A DNA stretch of 64,000 nt from Hydractinia symbiolongicarpus (GCF_029227915.1 NC_079879.1:33794501-33858500); one strand, 5' to 3'; shown: positions 10,271 through 22,996, counted from the stretch's first letter. Numbers and translations: made by a program. The notes: generated by a model not told the origin, from the letters alone.

Positions 10271-11755
10271 TATGGATTCTTGGATCTCCTGAAAAAATCA
10301 TCATTATATCCATTTTTTATACATATGGTCAATATATCAATATTTAGAAGCCCGTTCATTCCAGTGCATATGGACATAATATCCATTCTACATTATCGAT
10401 ATATTGTCCGTTTTTTATAGTGAGGATGTTGTAAAAACAAAGCCCTTAGAAGTCAAAAAAGTCATAACGAGGACATTTTAAACCTTGTCAAAACCCAACC
10501 CAACAACTTTACTATTTAAATCTGACTGTTCAAATCTTCGTTGTCGAACCATTAACTTTTGATTAATCACGATAGAAAATTCGAAGAGCTTAAATTTCTG
10601 ATTTGTTTCCATTTTAAAAAAGCTGCAAAAGATAAATAAGAATTTCATCCATATCGTTACTTATCGGTACTGGCATGGATAGAACTTGATGATGTGGTTA
10701 CAAAAGATTGCGTAACAAAGCGTACGGCGGTTCTTATTAGTAATGGCAATTAAAAATAATTAAAATACCCCGATATCGAATTGAACCTTCGATTTTTTTG
10801 TAGATTAATGGAGCTTATTCTGTTCACCGCAATTTTGCACACAAAGAGACGGAAAAAGGGTATAACTGTATGAATTTTAAATTTTGAATTGATTTGGATT
10901 ATTGTTTGTTGCAGTATGAAACTAATTACTGCACACCATGTTGTTCTTCCATTTGAACTACCACCTTCAAAGATGGATTGGATTCGAACCAATAACTTTC
11001 ATGGTTTTACAACAATAGACATTTGCTTGGAATTCACAAAATTCAATGTCACTTCAAATAAAAACACATCATAAAGCTTGTTGTTACAAAATTAATTGTG
11101 AGTTAAAAACCCTAGCTAAGTATTACAGGTTTATTGAAACTGTTGTCTCCTTGAATTAACAAACTTTAGACTTCGCCAAAGTTTTTATTAAAGTAAAGGG
11201 TGTAGCCAGCTATTTGAAAACTTTTGTTGCAGCCAACTGGTATTCGGCTATTTTTGCTTTTTAGGCAAATTTTTTAAAAAATTCACGTTAATTTAAATAC
11301 AACCTAGACCCGGGACGACGTTGTACTTATGAAACATAATACAAGTTAACCTGGGAAGAGGTCTGGGAAGAGGTCAGGGAAGGGCAACAAAAAGTTAGTA
11401 TGTATCACCATGCTCGACAGCATGACTACATGTATTAATGTAACTGTTTCTCTTTTATTACTTGCAGAGTAATGAATTACCCAATGGGTTATAGCATATG
11501 CTTGCCATTTATAAAACAACGCCTCCATCCATGATCGTACGCATTTAATATTTTGCAACGTGAAATTCATCCTTGAACAAAATTTAAAATTTTAGGCCTA
11601 CTAAATATCTTGAATTAACATTTCGTCGATTTAGATCACATGAAACGTGTACAACTGTTCTAAATTTTAACGAGCTTGTTCGAAAACGCATGCTGTACAA
11701 AAAAGCAAGGGGAAACTTCATTCTAGTCAATACACAAGCAAGCGAACTGAATTAA
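10271..11755. other. AT-rich stretch, nothing supported
   Basis: Overlapping short ORFs on both strands around 10750-11074 show no domain. A short direct repeat GGGAAGAGGTC lies near 11353-11380. Nothing else can be supported. Confidence 0.35.
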
Positions 11756-11759
11756 GTAA

Positions 11760-13055
11760 TAGGGGAAGATGTCCTATTAGGGTAAATATTTAGGCAAGTA
11801 GCCAGGCCCATCCATACCTACACATACAATACTAAAAACAAAATTTAGGAAACTATTCCCGCAATAAATACGATATTGAATGTATTGTGAAGCTAAACAA
11901 GGAAAAGCTTATTCTGATTAAAAAACAATTAGACAAGTAGCGAAACCTATCAATTCATCATTAAAAAAGTATTTTGGGGAATAACCTTACGCAATATAAA
12001 AAAAGAACAGAATAAAAAAACGTCAAACGATCACTTTTTTCTATTCAAAAATCGAAAGGGCGAGTAGCACACGCGTGCGTATATCATTGCATGTGCATAC
12101 ATCAAAGATTTTGTTAAAGCTCTCTCGCACCAAATGAAATGTTCAATGTTCTAGTAAGCAAATAAACAAACCTTTCTTCTACTCTGTAAACAGGCAAGGG
12201 AGCAAAAGATCCTGCAATACAACCTAACAAAGAGATCTGATAAAAACGACATCGCGAAAGGTGAAGTATTAAATCTCTTGGTCGGCCAATTCGAGACTTT
12301 ATTTCACTCAGAAAACAGGCACGAGAGTGTGAGACCCATCCATACATCATTTAAAATGAGAATTTTGGAAGTTGCTTTTCACGCTGAATAAAAAGTTAGA
12401 TATCCATCCATACACTACTAAAAAGGAGATTTAGATAATATCAGATGTCCTAACATGTGAATTCACAGGAAGACTTTATCCCACTCAGTAAGAAGCAGGA
12501 ACAGGGGAGACTGATTCATACCACCATACAATATTAAAAGGAAATTTTGCAAAACCTTCCTTCAGGCGGAAAAAACATACAGTATGTCGTAGCAGACCTG
12601 TGTATACAACATTAGTTCTCCTTAGTAAACAACCAAGAAATTGAGAGATCCATCCATACCTTATAAAAATAGAGATTCTATCGATATACATGCATCATTT
12701 AAAAAACGCATTTTTTTAATTTACCCTTCTCGCGAATTAAAATATTCAGCACGCTAACCTGGTAGAAAACTTTATGCTAGACACTAAACAAGGAGTGATG
12801 TTTGATGCCCATCCATACACCACTAAAAAGGAGATTTTGGAAAAAAGTCGCAAATACGCTTGTACAAAATAATAAATTAGATGTTCTAACAGCTCAATTC
12901 ATGGAATACTTTATTTTTTATCTTAACACAGTAAGTTTGCTGGAATGTGGGACACCTATACATACATTTATCAAAGGAGAGATATTAAAACAAACAGTAG
13001 ATTTGGATAACTATCCATACACAAATAAAAACGATATTTTAGAAAAATAATTGTG
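11760..13055. repeat. Degenerate long-period array with core CCATCCATACA
   Basis: Recognisable cores sit at about 11808, 11946, 12089, 12208, 12336, 12404, 12519, 12650, 12809, 12955 and 13011. The consensus is CCATCCATACACTACTAAAA followed by GGAGATTTTGG. Upstream of many copies there is a module like CTTTATCCCACTCAGTAAACA. Spacings cluster at 117-159 with a few near 57-68, as if a half unit is sometimes lost. Divergence is high, so this is an old array. Its ORFs (for example 12802-13050) are by-products. Confidence 0.6.
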
Positions 13056-16000
13056 TCATGTTTTTTTTGCTGTTTATAGGAAGCAGTGTAATTTGATTTT
13101 GAACTTTTAATATTTTTAAAACTAAAACCTCATGACAACAATGATAAAAAAGTATATGGACTTTTTTTGTTCGTAGCTGTTAGAAAAACTAATATTGCTA
13201 ATATTTATAGGACACATTTCAATAGCAGACGATGTTTTATACTGTATAAATATTCATTATAAATAAATGAATGAATAAAAAATGAATAAATAAATAAATA
13301 AACTATTCGGAGAAACATAGTTATTAATATAATGTAACTAGCTATATAAAATTGAGTTATGACTGCATCTTTCACGTTTTACCGGCAATGTTAATTGTCT
13401 ACATTTATAACGACGATATGGTTGCTACGAAGTTAAGTTATATTGCACTGTACAAGGCCCGTTCTTAAAGCTCTCTAGCCATTGAACGCTACGACTTTCT
13501 CATAACCGGTTGAAAATAGCTATTAGTTAATAATAGGGTAAATAGAATTTGATTTAGCTAATATTGCGTGTATTTCGACTCCTAAAAAGAAATAGTACTG
13601 TAGCATTTTTTTTGCAAAACAGGAAAATTTGTTGAGTTATTTCTAAAAGGTTTTTTAGTAACACTAATTGACCAAGGCAGTTCACAAGATAGCGTATAGC
13701 TCTGAATAGACCATTTCGGAGATTATGCGCCATTATGAATTTGCGGAACTCGGTGGTGCAAGTTGAACTTTGGACTTCACGTTTATTCAGTCATTTGCCT
13801 TGTGAAACTGCTGGCGGCAGGACAGTTTTGATTTTTGATATCTGTTTTTATCTTTGTGATACTAATTTTATGATATATATTTTGAAAAAAACTTTTATTA
13901 GGCACTTATTTGTACTTTTAATTTCTTTTTGTACAATAAAGGCAACTTAATATATCCTAAAAGCCTTTAAACTAGCTAGCTAGCTAGAGGTCTCCCAAAA
14001 ATGCTTTTAGGACACTGTACTGTAGCTAGCTATAAGGCTGTAATTAGTAATTAATGCTTGGTTAAAGGTAACTTCATTTTATATTTAGATATTTAAAATT
14101 GTGTAGCTACTTTGTGCATTATAAACATATTGGCATTGGATTTTAAACTTGGATTATACTTTACTTTAGAGAGAAATTTTTGATTTTGGAAATACCTTAC
14201 TGGATTTGGACTTGAACTATGTTTTTGGATTTGTAAAGAAATGTTTAGGTTGTAATATTTGTAAAGATCTAGAGAGTTATAATCCATTGTCAAAATACTT
14301 GTCAAAACTCTATAGTGTTATTTATTCCTAAAGTGAAACTTAAGCTCGCAAAATAATCTGGCTTCTTTTCTATAACGGATGTAAAAATTTTCAATACACT
14401 GCCCATAGAGATACGGTAACAGGTTCAGTCGCAGATTTTAGGAATAGAGTCATGAGTCATTTTAATTGCAAATAATTTTTATTATTTTGATATTTTTATA
14501 ATTTTGTTTCTCGGTGTATGTTTGACCCTTGATTCGTCTACTTAAACACTCCTATCTTTGAGTCTTTCAAGAGTGGTATTAGAAAAAATACCTGTCTTTC
14601 TTCCCTGCTTTCGCTATTGCCCTATAATTTTTTTGTACGCTTCTCTTATTGAAAAATATCAAAAAGGGAGAAATGAGTTTAGTTTACAGACTAAAGTGTT
14701 ATTCAATTTTTTGTTTTTCTATGTTATTTGTTTCAGTCACAATGTATATTTTTTGTTATATATACGTATGTCTTTGTCGGTTTCTTTATCAGAACACGCA
14801 ATTATAGCAGTAACTTATTACTAAAGTGTAAATCTTTATGATAAATAAATAAATTACTCTGTGAAGCTTGTTTGAATTATTGGCATAATAAGTTCCATAG
14901 CAGAAAAAGCTATTAATTATTAATATGAGGGGTGGTAATAAATTGAAATGGGTCATAAAATTTTTCGAAATTTGGTGTTGCTTGTTCAATTTTTCAACAC
15001 AAGTCAATAATAAAAAAAGGTAGGAAATTAGCTCACTGAAGAGAGAGGGGTATTTCAACTGGCAATATTACCTGTACATATAATGTGACCCTCCTGAAAG
15101 TCAATATACTGAATAAAAATTTGACTACTTATTTGAATAATTATGGTATCAAGTTAGCAATATCTCTACACTGTCTCAACTTAACAAGGATTGTCCAGAT
15201 TTCAGACATTTCTAGCCTAGTTAACTAAGTTTTCTTCGAGATATTAAAATTGAGTTTCTTATTTAATAATTTTCCAGTGCAAAACCGAATTAAAATCAAC
15301 CAATAAACATAAAGCCAGCATGACCACATCTAACATTAAAGATTTCTCAATACTGATCACGTGAGCAAAAAACAATAGAATTTCTTGCCTTAAAGTATTC
15401 ACAAATTTCTTTCATACAAGACAAAAAATATCTTCTGAGCAATTGTATTTCAATTGGCATAACTGGTATTTTATTTAATAAAGCATGTTAACATCAAAGA
15501 TAAATGTATCATAAATGTAAAAAACAACTTTTTAAGACAAAGCATTCTTACTACTAAGTGAGCACACAACACTATTCTCTTGCTTTAAAAAATAAGATTA
15601 AAATAATTCGTTAACAAAATTCAATCTAGCTCAGGCTACAAAAAGTTAATTATATGCTTAACTCAGATATCTTTGAAAAGATGCCATACACTGCCTCTTT
15701 TTTCAACAATAAATGCAAATGCACTAGCTCTTTTGGAACATGTATTCAGTATGGAATTAGCTACCTTTTATGTTGATAGAAAATATATTTAAAAAAAGTA
15801 TTCTGTTTATATAAAAAATCAACTCTGGCCTACTTTTCACCACATCAGATTTAAAAAACTAACGTTTTTCTCAAAAAAATATTTTAATTTTTTTATAAAA
15901 TTATTATTCAACAGATAACCGAAAAAAACATATCAATTTAAACTTTTTAATAGCAAATTTCCAGAGTTAATGTATACTATTAATAGCATGGCTTTATTAC

Positions 16001-17244
16001 GTATTATGACGTTTAACAGTTAAAAATTTATTGTTGCCAGAAATTGTATCCTGGAAGAATCAATTTTTATATGAAAATTATACCAATAATCATAATTTTC
16101 CTCAAAAAGTTACTTTTTGGTCTTATAACAGCAGATCACTGAGAATTTACACAACTAAAAATCTTGTGGTAACATTTTTAAAATTAAAAATCTTGATTTT
16201 GTAAACATTATATGCACAAATTCTAAAAAATTTAAAAAAAAATTAAAAGTAATTGGAAATATCATCTTTTTTAAAACATCTATGGACACGCTGCGTACAA
16301 AAAAAGAATTGTATGGAGCAAAAGATCGAAATGGAACTGAAGTTTAAAAAAAATGTCTTTTAGTAAAAAACACAATCGTTACGGAGAAAATATCACTTGC
16401 CGTAAAAATATAGTCTGCGGCCATGTGGAGGGGCGGATGGACATAGCAAACAAAATAGTAGATGATCGCAGTGAATACAACATGGTATGACATAGCCCTC
16501 CCTTTGTCATGTATTCCTGCAGTATATATTTGCTATAGGTTACTTCTAACGACAAAGCAATGTGTTTCGTTAATATATTAACACTTTTAAACCACTCCAT
16601 AAGTGAATAATAAAAAATAAAAAATTGCATGCGCAAATTAACAAATATAGGTTCATTCGTGTTGTTTTTTTCATGGAATTCCTGGTACAATGTGCATATG
16701 TTATACAGTGACAGTCTTATCTCTAGTTCTGATTCACTGGTGGGACTGTCAAGATTGAGGCCCTAGACGCCTTTTTAGTTTTGATCTTTAATAAATCCCA
16801 GTTAAATGAGATGTTCCAAGGGTACAATCTTAACGGCCCCATCACTGCTTCTCTGCTATCGTAATAACTCCAGTTTAAAATGGTGCCAGGAGTAATTCTT
16901 GTAAGTAGATGTTTTTTATCTTCTCTTTTTTTCTCATTTTCTGTGATCGCTTTTACTTTCGATTTTTTGTCGATTTATTCTTTGTTACTTTTTCTGTTTA
17001 AAGTGTAAATGATACAGTTTCCCTGTAGTGTGTGTGGAAAACCAGTTAAAAACAACAGACATGCAATTTTAAGCAATTATTGTGATAAGTGGTCCCACTG
17101 TAATTGCAATGAAATCTATACTTTTGAATACCTATTTCATTAAACAAGGTCCAATGATCCTTGGCTATGCCTAAGTTATGTAAATCATGCCATGCCCTTT
17201 TTTTATTCCTCAGATACAAATGTTGTAAAAATATGGACAATGCT
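13056..17244. other. Long AT-rich region without supported genes
   Basis: Over 4 kb I see only simple sequence, including CTAG repeats near 13976-13987 and AATAAATA runs near 13262-13300. Several hydrophobic or Lys/Asn-rich chance ORFs are present (13735, 14558, 14789 and 16379), without motifs or paired splice sites. Confidence 0.4.
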
Positions 17245-17475
17245 CCCACTTCCGTAATAACTAAAACAGGTAACGACTAGTCTCCGCAGAACCACCACAG
17301 AACAAGCAGCGAACCACCAATCTCCGTAGAACAACCAGAGAACCAGCAGCGAACCGGCAGTACTATGACAGAACGAGTAGTCTTGGTTGAGAACCACCAG
17401 AAAATGTTGATGAGAAAAAACAATAGTTGACGGAATCATCAGAATAGCGATCGCTGTAAATGCTCCATGCCTTAT

Positions 17476-17498
17476 AAAAAAAAAAAAAAAAAAAAAAA
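17476..17498. repeat. 23-nt A homopolymer
   Basis: An uninterrupted A23 inside the left arm of the outer DNA element, between its terminal repeat and the Copia LTR. There is no retrotransposon body upstream that it could obviously belong to. Confidence 0.8.
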
Positions 17499-17570
17499 CT
17501 GCAAAATTTCGGTAGAATTTACTATCCCGCCCCTTATTTCCGGGAATATTGAGAATAAATTAGTAGTATA

Positions 17571-17647
17571 TGTCATTATGTTCATTATATCTTTTAGGTT
17601 TATATGTACGGCTTTATGCCATAATTAAGAATAAAGATCTATTCACA
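17571..17647 (+). repeat. 5' LTR of Copia element (77 bp)
   Basis: Begins TGTCATTATG and ends ATTCACA, giving TG...CA termini. It matches the 3' LTR in 72 of 77 positions without a gap. It contains AATAAAGA near its 3' end, a possible polyadenylation signal. Upstream is GTATA, repeated after the 3' LTR. Confidence 0.88.
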
Positions 17648-17650
17648 TTC

Positions 17651-17662
17651 TGGTAGCAGAGG
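17651..17662 (+). other. Primer-binding site, initiator tRNA-Met type
   Basis: TGGTAGCAGAGG starts 3 nt after the LTR. It is complementary to the 3' end (including CCA) of animal initiator methionine tRNA as I know it. Use of the tRNA 3' end fits many Copia elements but differs from Drosophila copia, which primes from an internal tRNA half. Confidence 0.75.
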
Positions 17663-17674
17663 CTAGTTAAGAAG

Positions 17675-18178
17675 ATGGCAACTGGAACAATCATGATGGC
17701 ACAAAAGTATGGATTGCCCCAATTTTCTGAAGATGGGGATTTTATGGGAAGTAGTTACAGAACTTCCAAAGAAGAAACAAGGACCAGTTGTTTATTTGAG
17801 TTTAAATTCAGAAGTACGTCAGCCTTAACGAAAGAAGAATTGAATGAAGAAGATGGTTTAAATAAACTTGTTAATAAAATAAAAGAACTATATGGCATTA
17901 CTGAAGATCAAGCAATGTTCAATGCTTACGAAAAATTTGAGACCTTTCACCGTTCCAAGACAATGTCGATTGGTGATTATGTAAATGAATTTGAACAGTT
18001 GAATCAAAAACTTAAGAGTTTTAAAATTGAGTTACCAACTGCAGTTCTTGCATATCAACTACTAAAAAATGCACATGTACCGAAAGCTACACGTGAACTA
18101 ACACGTGCTACGGTTCCTTCCCTCACATACGACTCTATGAAAAAACAGATAAAAGCCATTTATGATCAATGTGCTTAA
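17675..18178 (+). CDS. Copia gag (N-terminal part, truncated by a stop)
   Basis: 167 codons starting 28 nt after the LTR. The helical Copia gag core shows KELYGITEDQAMFNAYEKFE followed by SIGDYVNEFEQL, a pattern common to UBN2/Copia capsid domains. The frame stops at 18176. The basic RG-rich region and the CCHC zinc knuckle (CHHC-KSIM-H-FMND-C, about 18359-18402) continue in other frames, so gag is split by frameshift. The protein would form the capsid of the intracellular particle. It is non-functional as it stands. Confidence 0.8.
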   Translation: MATGTIMMAQKYGLPQFSEDGDFMGSSYRTSKEETRTSCLFEFKFRSTSALTKEELNEEDGLNKLVNKIKELYGITEDQAMFNAYEKFETFHRSKTMSIGDYVNEFEQLNQKLKSFKIELPTAVLAYQLLKNAHVPKATRELTRATVPSLTYDSMKKQIKAIYDQCA

Positions 18179-18352
18179 AGTGAAAGTAGTAGAGACAGTA
18201 ATGATATTGGTGTTGAGCAAGAAGTATTATATGGTCAAAAGTTTGACAGACGACGTTTTAACAATTGGAACACTCGTGGACGTGGCAGAGGTGGTAAATA
18301 TTTCAGTGCTAAAAGAAGCCAGTACAACCCTAATGGTCCTGATGGACATCCA

Positions 18353-19129
18353 TTGCAATGTCACCATTGCAAATCTATAATGCATTTCATGAATGACTGT
18401 CCTGATAAGAATAAAGGAAGCAAAGGGCAGGATAAAGTACATGTGCAGTTTTTCGCAAAGGGTGTGGAACAATGCTTTATGGAGCAAGTTGTGTCTGAGT
18501 CTTTGAATTGTGCTTTACTAAACTCAGGATGTTCATTGACAGTTTGTGGTAAAAATTGGCTTGACTGTTACATAGACACTATGCCAGAAGGGACAGCTTT
18601 AGCTGAAAGTAAGAGTAACAAGTCCTTTAAATTTGGGCCAGGTGGAAGCTTCCCCTCAGTTAAAAAAGTTAACATCCCTGTTAATATGGCTGGAATGCAA
18701 GCCCATATTCTTACTGATGTTGTCGATTGTGAATTACCATTATTGTTATCAAAAAAGAGTCTGAAAGCAGCTAATAGCCAACTTGATTTTGTTAATGATA
18801 AAGTCACTATGTTTGGAAGAGACATTCCTTTACAACACACGTCAAATGGCCATTACTGTATACCTCTTACACCTAAGCAAGTTGCTGTTAACAAAACATC
18901 TCCTGGTGTAAATGCCACCAGAGTTATATTCACAGTCAACGATCTCACTGTAAAATCACCTGAAGAAAAATGCAAAATAGCTACAAAGCTTCACAAAGAG
19001 TTTGGACATCCCATAGACAGCAGCAAACTGAAAACTCTTCTCCAAGATGAAAATGTTGAAGATAAAGAGTTATTTCAGCAAATTGACAATGTTACAAACG
19101 CTTGTGACACATGCAGTAGATATATATGA
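18353..19129 (+). pseudogene. Copia zinc knuckle, protease and integrase zinc-binding region
   Basis: A 258-codon frame that begins at the CCHC knuckle. It continues with the aspartic protease (LNSGCSLTVCG near residue 56) and reaches the integrase HHCC region (H..H spacing, then CDTC near the end). The protease active-site triplet reads NSG rather than the DSG or DTG expected of retroviral-type proteases, so the catalytic aspartate is lost. The frame ends at a stop at 19127. Confidence 0.82.
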
Positions 19130-19162
19130 AGGCTCGATCAAGGGCCAATTGTCTCACTACAA

Positions 19163-19404
19163 ATGGCCTCAGATGTCAATGAATGCCTTGCCATGGACCT
19201 AAAATTCCTGACAGTTAATCATAAAAAGTTAACCATACTTCATATGATTGATGTGTTCTGTAGATACAGTGCATCAACAATTATCAAATCCAAGAATAAG
19301 GAAATTATCGTAGACACAATTCTCAAGCACTGGGTTGCTATTTTTGGCACACCAAACTCGATTTTTTCAGACAACGGCGGGGAGTTCAACAATGAGCTCT
19401 TAAA
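19163..19404 (+). pseudogene. Copia integrase catalytic core, 5' part
   Basis: Encodes the first two acidic catalytic positions of the DDE core: AMDLKFL (D) and IFSDNGGEF (D). The sequence is interrupted directly after NNELL by a 1.1-kb MITE. The core resumes after 20516. Confidence 0.82.
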
Positions 19405-20516
19405 GGGGCACTCCAGTGAAAAAAAATATTTGAAAAAAATGTTATTTTAAGAAGACAATACATAAATATGTCAGAATAAACCTTTTACAATCGTTAAAAA
19501 TCTTTATTTATACCTTAATGGGGTCTGTAAACATCTTCAATTTTAAATAAATTTGCAAGGTTGCGTAAAGTTGAGAGGACTAGGTCCGAATAAATAGGCA
19601 TACGTCACATCGTGCAGACAGTCCGTGAGCTCAGCAGCACACCTTCTAAAAGTTTGTTTACTTAGTGTTTACATTGTTCGTTGATAAAACGTCTTGTAGT
19701 AATGACGAAGATTTTAACTTAGAAAACATAGAATAGGATAATTAGGATAAACAAAGAATAGGATAATCTCTTCATGAAAAAGACTTTACAAAGCTACAGC
19801 CACACGACTTCGAACCTCTTGTGTCTCACAAGGGAGAAATTAATAATGATGCAAAGTGACGAGGTGTCTTCTACTAACTCAAAACAACGTTCTGAGTAAA
19901 ATATTTTTTAAAGAAATAGAAAATATATTTAATTGGCTTTTTTTTAACATTCTTTTTATCACAAAAACTTTATCATTTGTTTCAGTAAAAAAACTTTCTT
20001 ACTTTACAAGCCAATTTATTTTTATTTCACAATTCAGCAATATTTTTCATCCGCACGTGCTTTTTTGCACACAAATGCAAACAAATTTTATGTAACGTTG
20101 AAATTTTCACCATGATGGAGGACCATTCAAATTCGTGATAGAAAGATCGAATAATGTTCGGGTCGTGATAAGTTGGTAAAACACGAGTATTAATATTGTA
20201 CAAATAAAAATCATTCTTATGATTATGGTAGGTCATAAATGCGTTGCAGAAGCTACTGACTTATAAGTAGTTGTTTTGACAAAGTTGTTTTAGAAACTGC
20301 ATTATCAGCATCACATGCAGCCTTAAACATTACAAAGATTGAAGAAAATGAGTACATTTACCCCCTGAAAATATTTGGCATGTCCTTCCATAAAAAAAGC
20401 TTCTTTTTTGAAAAACAAAGAATAGAAACTTGATCGCTACGAAAGATGTGTAACTACTTTCTGAGCACGTATATAGCAAAAAGAAAAAAGTGATTTTTAC
20501 TGGAGTTCCCCTTAAA
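19400..20516. mobile_element. MITE inserted in the Copia integrase (TTAA/TTAAA duplication)
   Basis: The element spans 19405-20511. Its ends are GGGGCACTCCAGTGAAAA and, as reverse complement, GGGGAACTCCAGTAAAAA. TTAAA lies on both sides (19400-19404, 20512-20516). Removing the block brings the two halves of the integrase frame together, so the insertion point is certain. No transposase is encoded. TTAA targets suggest piggyBac-type mobilisation, but a 5-bp TTAAA duplication by another superfamily is also possible. Confidence 0.85.
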
Positions 20517-20544
20517 GAGATGTAGCAGAACTGTTAAACACAGA

Positions 20545-20874
20545 GTGTGTACAACAGCAGCAGAAGCTCCATGGTCAAATGGTGTATGTGAGCATCATAA
20601 TTTCATCCTGGAAAATATGATTATGAAAATTGTTGACAACACTAGTTGTTCTGTTGAAAATGCACTTACATGGGCCAATTGTGCCAAGAATGCGTTGCAT
20701 AATAACCGTGGATTCAGTCTCAATCAGCTTGTATTTGGACGCAATCCAAATCTCCCATCTGTGCTTACAGCCAAGCCTCCTGTTCTTCGAACAGTTACAC
20801 CCAGTCAATTAATTGCGAATCATCTGAATGCCCTGCATGTTGCTCGCAAAGCATTCATTGAAAGTGAATCTTAA
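20545..20874 (+). pseudogene. Copia integrase catalytic core, 3' part
   Basis: Contains TTAAEAPWSNGVCE with the third catalytic acidic residue, followed by the helical integrase C-terminal segment (ENALTWANCAKNALHNNRG, FGRNPNLPSV). Small indels just upstream (20517-20545) shift the frame relative to the 5' part. Confidence 0.8.
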
Positions 20875-21400
20875 AACAGCACTCAGTCATCAAACACGGA
20901 CATCTACCAGCAGATTTTTATAATGGTGAATTGGTATACTATAAGCGACGTGGAGAGAAAGAGTGGAGAGGACCTGGTGTAGTCCTTGGCATTGATGGAA
21001 AACAGGTCCTTGTTAAACATGGAGGAACTTACGTTCGAGTGTCACTTGCAATCAGTGAAGGGACACCGTAGTTGTCAGGAAAGCACAAGTGGAAACCCTC
21101 AAGTGAAGAAAACTACAACCAAAGAAGAAGATTGCTTTGATGAGATTTCAAACAGCGTAGCGAATGGGTTGCTTAAAGCGTAAACGATTTTGATATCAAC
21201 ACATCGTCAGAAGTTGTACTTGATGACATTCCTAGTGATCATGCCGTAAATACAAATGAGATCCCTGCTATTTCCCATGCTCAGGTTGAAACAACACATC
21301 AATCAAGCATTGAGCAAGAAGTTTATAACACACCTCGCAATGAACAGTCATTGACAGGGTTAGGTTTATTGATCCTGATACTAATAAACTTGCTGAATTT

Positions 21401-22241
21401 ATGGTTGTTAGTCGTGCTGGTAAAGTAGGAAAATCTGGAGTTGGAGCATATAAGAATTGGTTGAATGTTAAAGATGTTAAAACCAAAGCCATGAAATCAA
21501 TTGACTTTGAAAACATTTTGGATTGGGAAAAGGTAAACACAGAGTCAGTATATAATGTAGAAACGTCATGTGATGTTAGTGAAGCTCAACATAAAGAATT
21601 AACTAAATGGCGTGATTACAATGTTTATGATGAAGTTGAAGACAAAGGGCAAGACATAACCACAACCCACTGGGCGATATCTGAGAAAAGTCATGATGGG
21701 AAAACAGAAATTAAAGCACGATTAGTGGCACAAGGTTTTGAGGAGGACACTATTGGTATACGAACAGACTCGCCAACTGTAAACAAGGAGAACTTTCGTC
21801 TTGTGTGTAATATTGGTGCAACCCATGGATGGAAAATTTTACAGTCTTGATATTAAAGCTGGGTTTCTTCAAGGTGCCAAGATGGATAGAGTCGTACATC
21901 TTCTTCAACCACCAGAAGCTAACACAGACAAGTTGTGGAAACTAAAAACACCTGTTTATGGCTTGTGCGACGCTTCACGCGCTTGGTATGAGACATTATC
22001 TAACGAATTCGATAAAGTTGGAGCTACAAGAAGCATTTATGACAATGCATTATTTTTCTGGAGAAAAGAAACTCTCAAAGGTGTAATTTGCTGTCATGTT
22101 GACGATTGCTTCTTCGTTGGAAGTGATTTGTTTCATGACACTATCATTGCACATTTACGTAAGACATTCTCATTTAGTAAAGAGAATTCAAAGTCGTTTA
22201 ACTTTTTGGGATTAGAAATTAAACAGAGTGTGGTGCAGTAA
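21401..22241 (+). pseudogene. Copia reverse transcriptase in two overlapping frames
   Basis: Two overlapping open blocks (21401-21850 and 21801-22241) cover the Copia RT. The first has the conserved KARLVAQGFEE and DSPTV motifs. The second has LDIKAGFLQG, VYGLCDASRAWYE, the catalytic HVDDCFF box and FNFLGLEIKQ. The aspartate pair of the catalytic box is intact, but the frame break between the blocks would prevent a full-length enzyme. Confidence 0.88.
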
Positions 22242-22285
22242 TTATTCATCAGCATAATTACATTAGTAACATTTCACCAATTAAT

Positions 22286-22996
22286 TTGACCAATAGTACG
22301 TCTACAATTCCACTTACAAGATATGAAGCACGTCAAATTCAATGGGCAGCAAAACAAACTAGACCTGATGCTGCTTACGTTGCCTGTGATTTAAGCACTC
22401 GCATAAGACATGGAACAGTTGCTGATGCTCGTAGAGCTAACAAGCAGCTGAAACATCTGCAGCAAACTGAAGTAAAGATTGTTATTTCAAACACTGGAGA
22501 TGTTAAAGCATCATCGCTCATACTTTTCAGTGATGCATCACATGGAAATTTAATTAATGGCGGCTCACAAGGTGGATTTGTTCTGCTACTGCATGGTGAA
22601 AGCAAAATTCCGCCAATTATTTGGAGATCTCACAAGTTAAAATGGGCTGTTAAAAGCGCCATGGGTGCGGAAACCATGGCTCTCTTAGAAGGTGCGGAAC
22701 ATGCTATGTTGATCAGATCCCTAATTAAAGAGATTTTTTCAGTTGATATACCAATTATCTGTAAATCAGAAAATAAATCACTTGCGGAAGCAGTCAAAAA
22801 TACCAACGTCATAGAAGATAAACGATTGTATATTGATATTCGTGCACTTCGTGAGATGGTTGAAAAAGGAGAAATGGGGGAACTCATTCTTACGAAATCA
22901 AGTGATCAGATTGCTGACTGTCTTACGAAAGGCACTGCTTCAGCTGAAAACCTGCTACGTATACTATCCGGTAGAGAACAGTTGAAATACCGTTAA
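22286..22996 (+). pseudogene. Copia RNase H domain
   Basis: A 236-codon frame with the Copia RNase H signature: LFSDASHGN (first catalytic Asp), SAMGAETMALLEGAEHA (catalytic Glu) and SDQIADCLTKG near the C terminus. It follows the RT after a stop and ends about 145 bp before the 3' LTR, the normal position. Confidence 0.88.

Noticed and set aside
18227-18840. Minus-strand ORFs of 86 and 90 codons
   Set aside because: Antisense to Copia protease and gag sequences.
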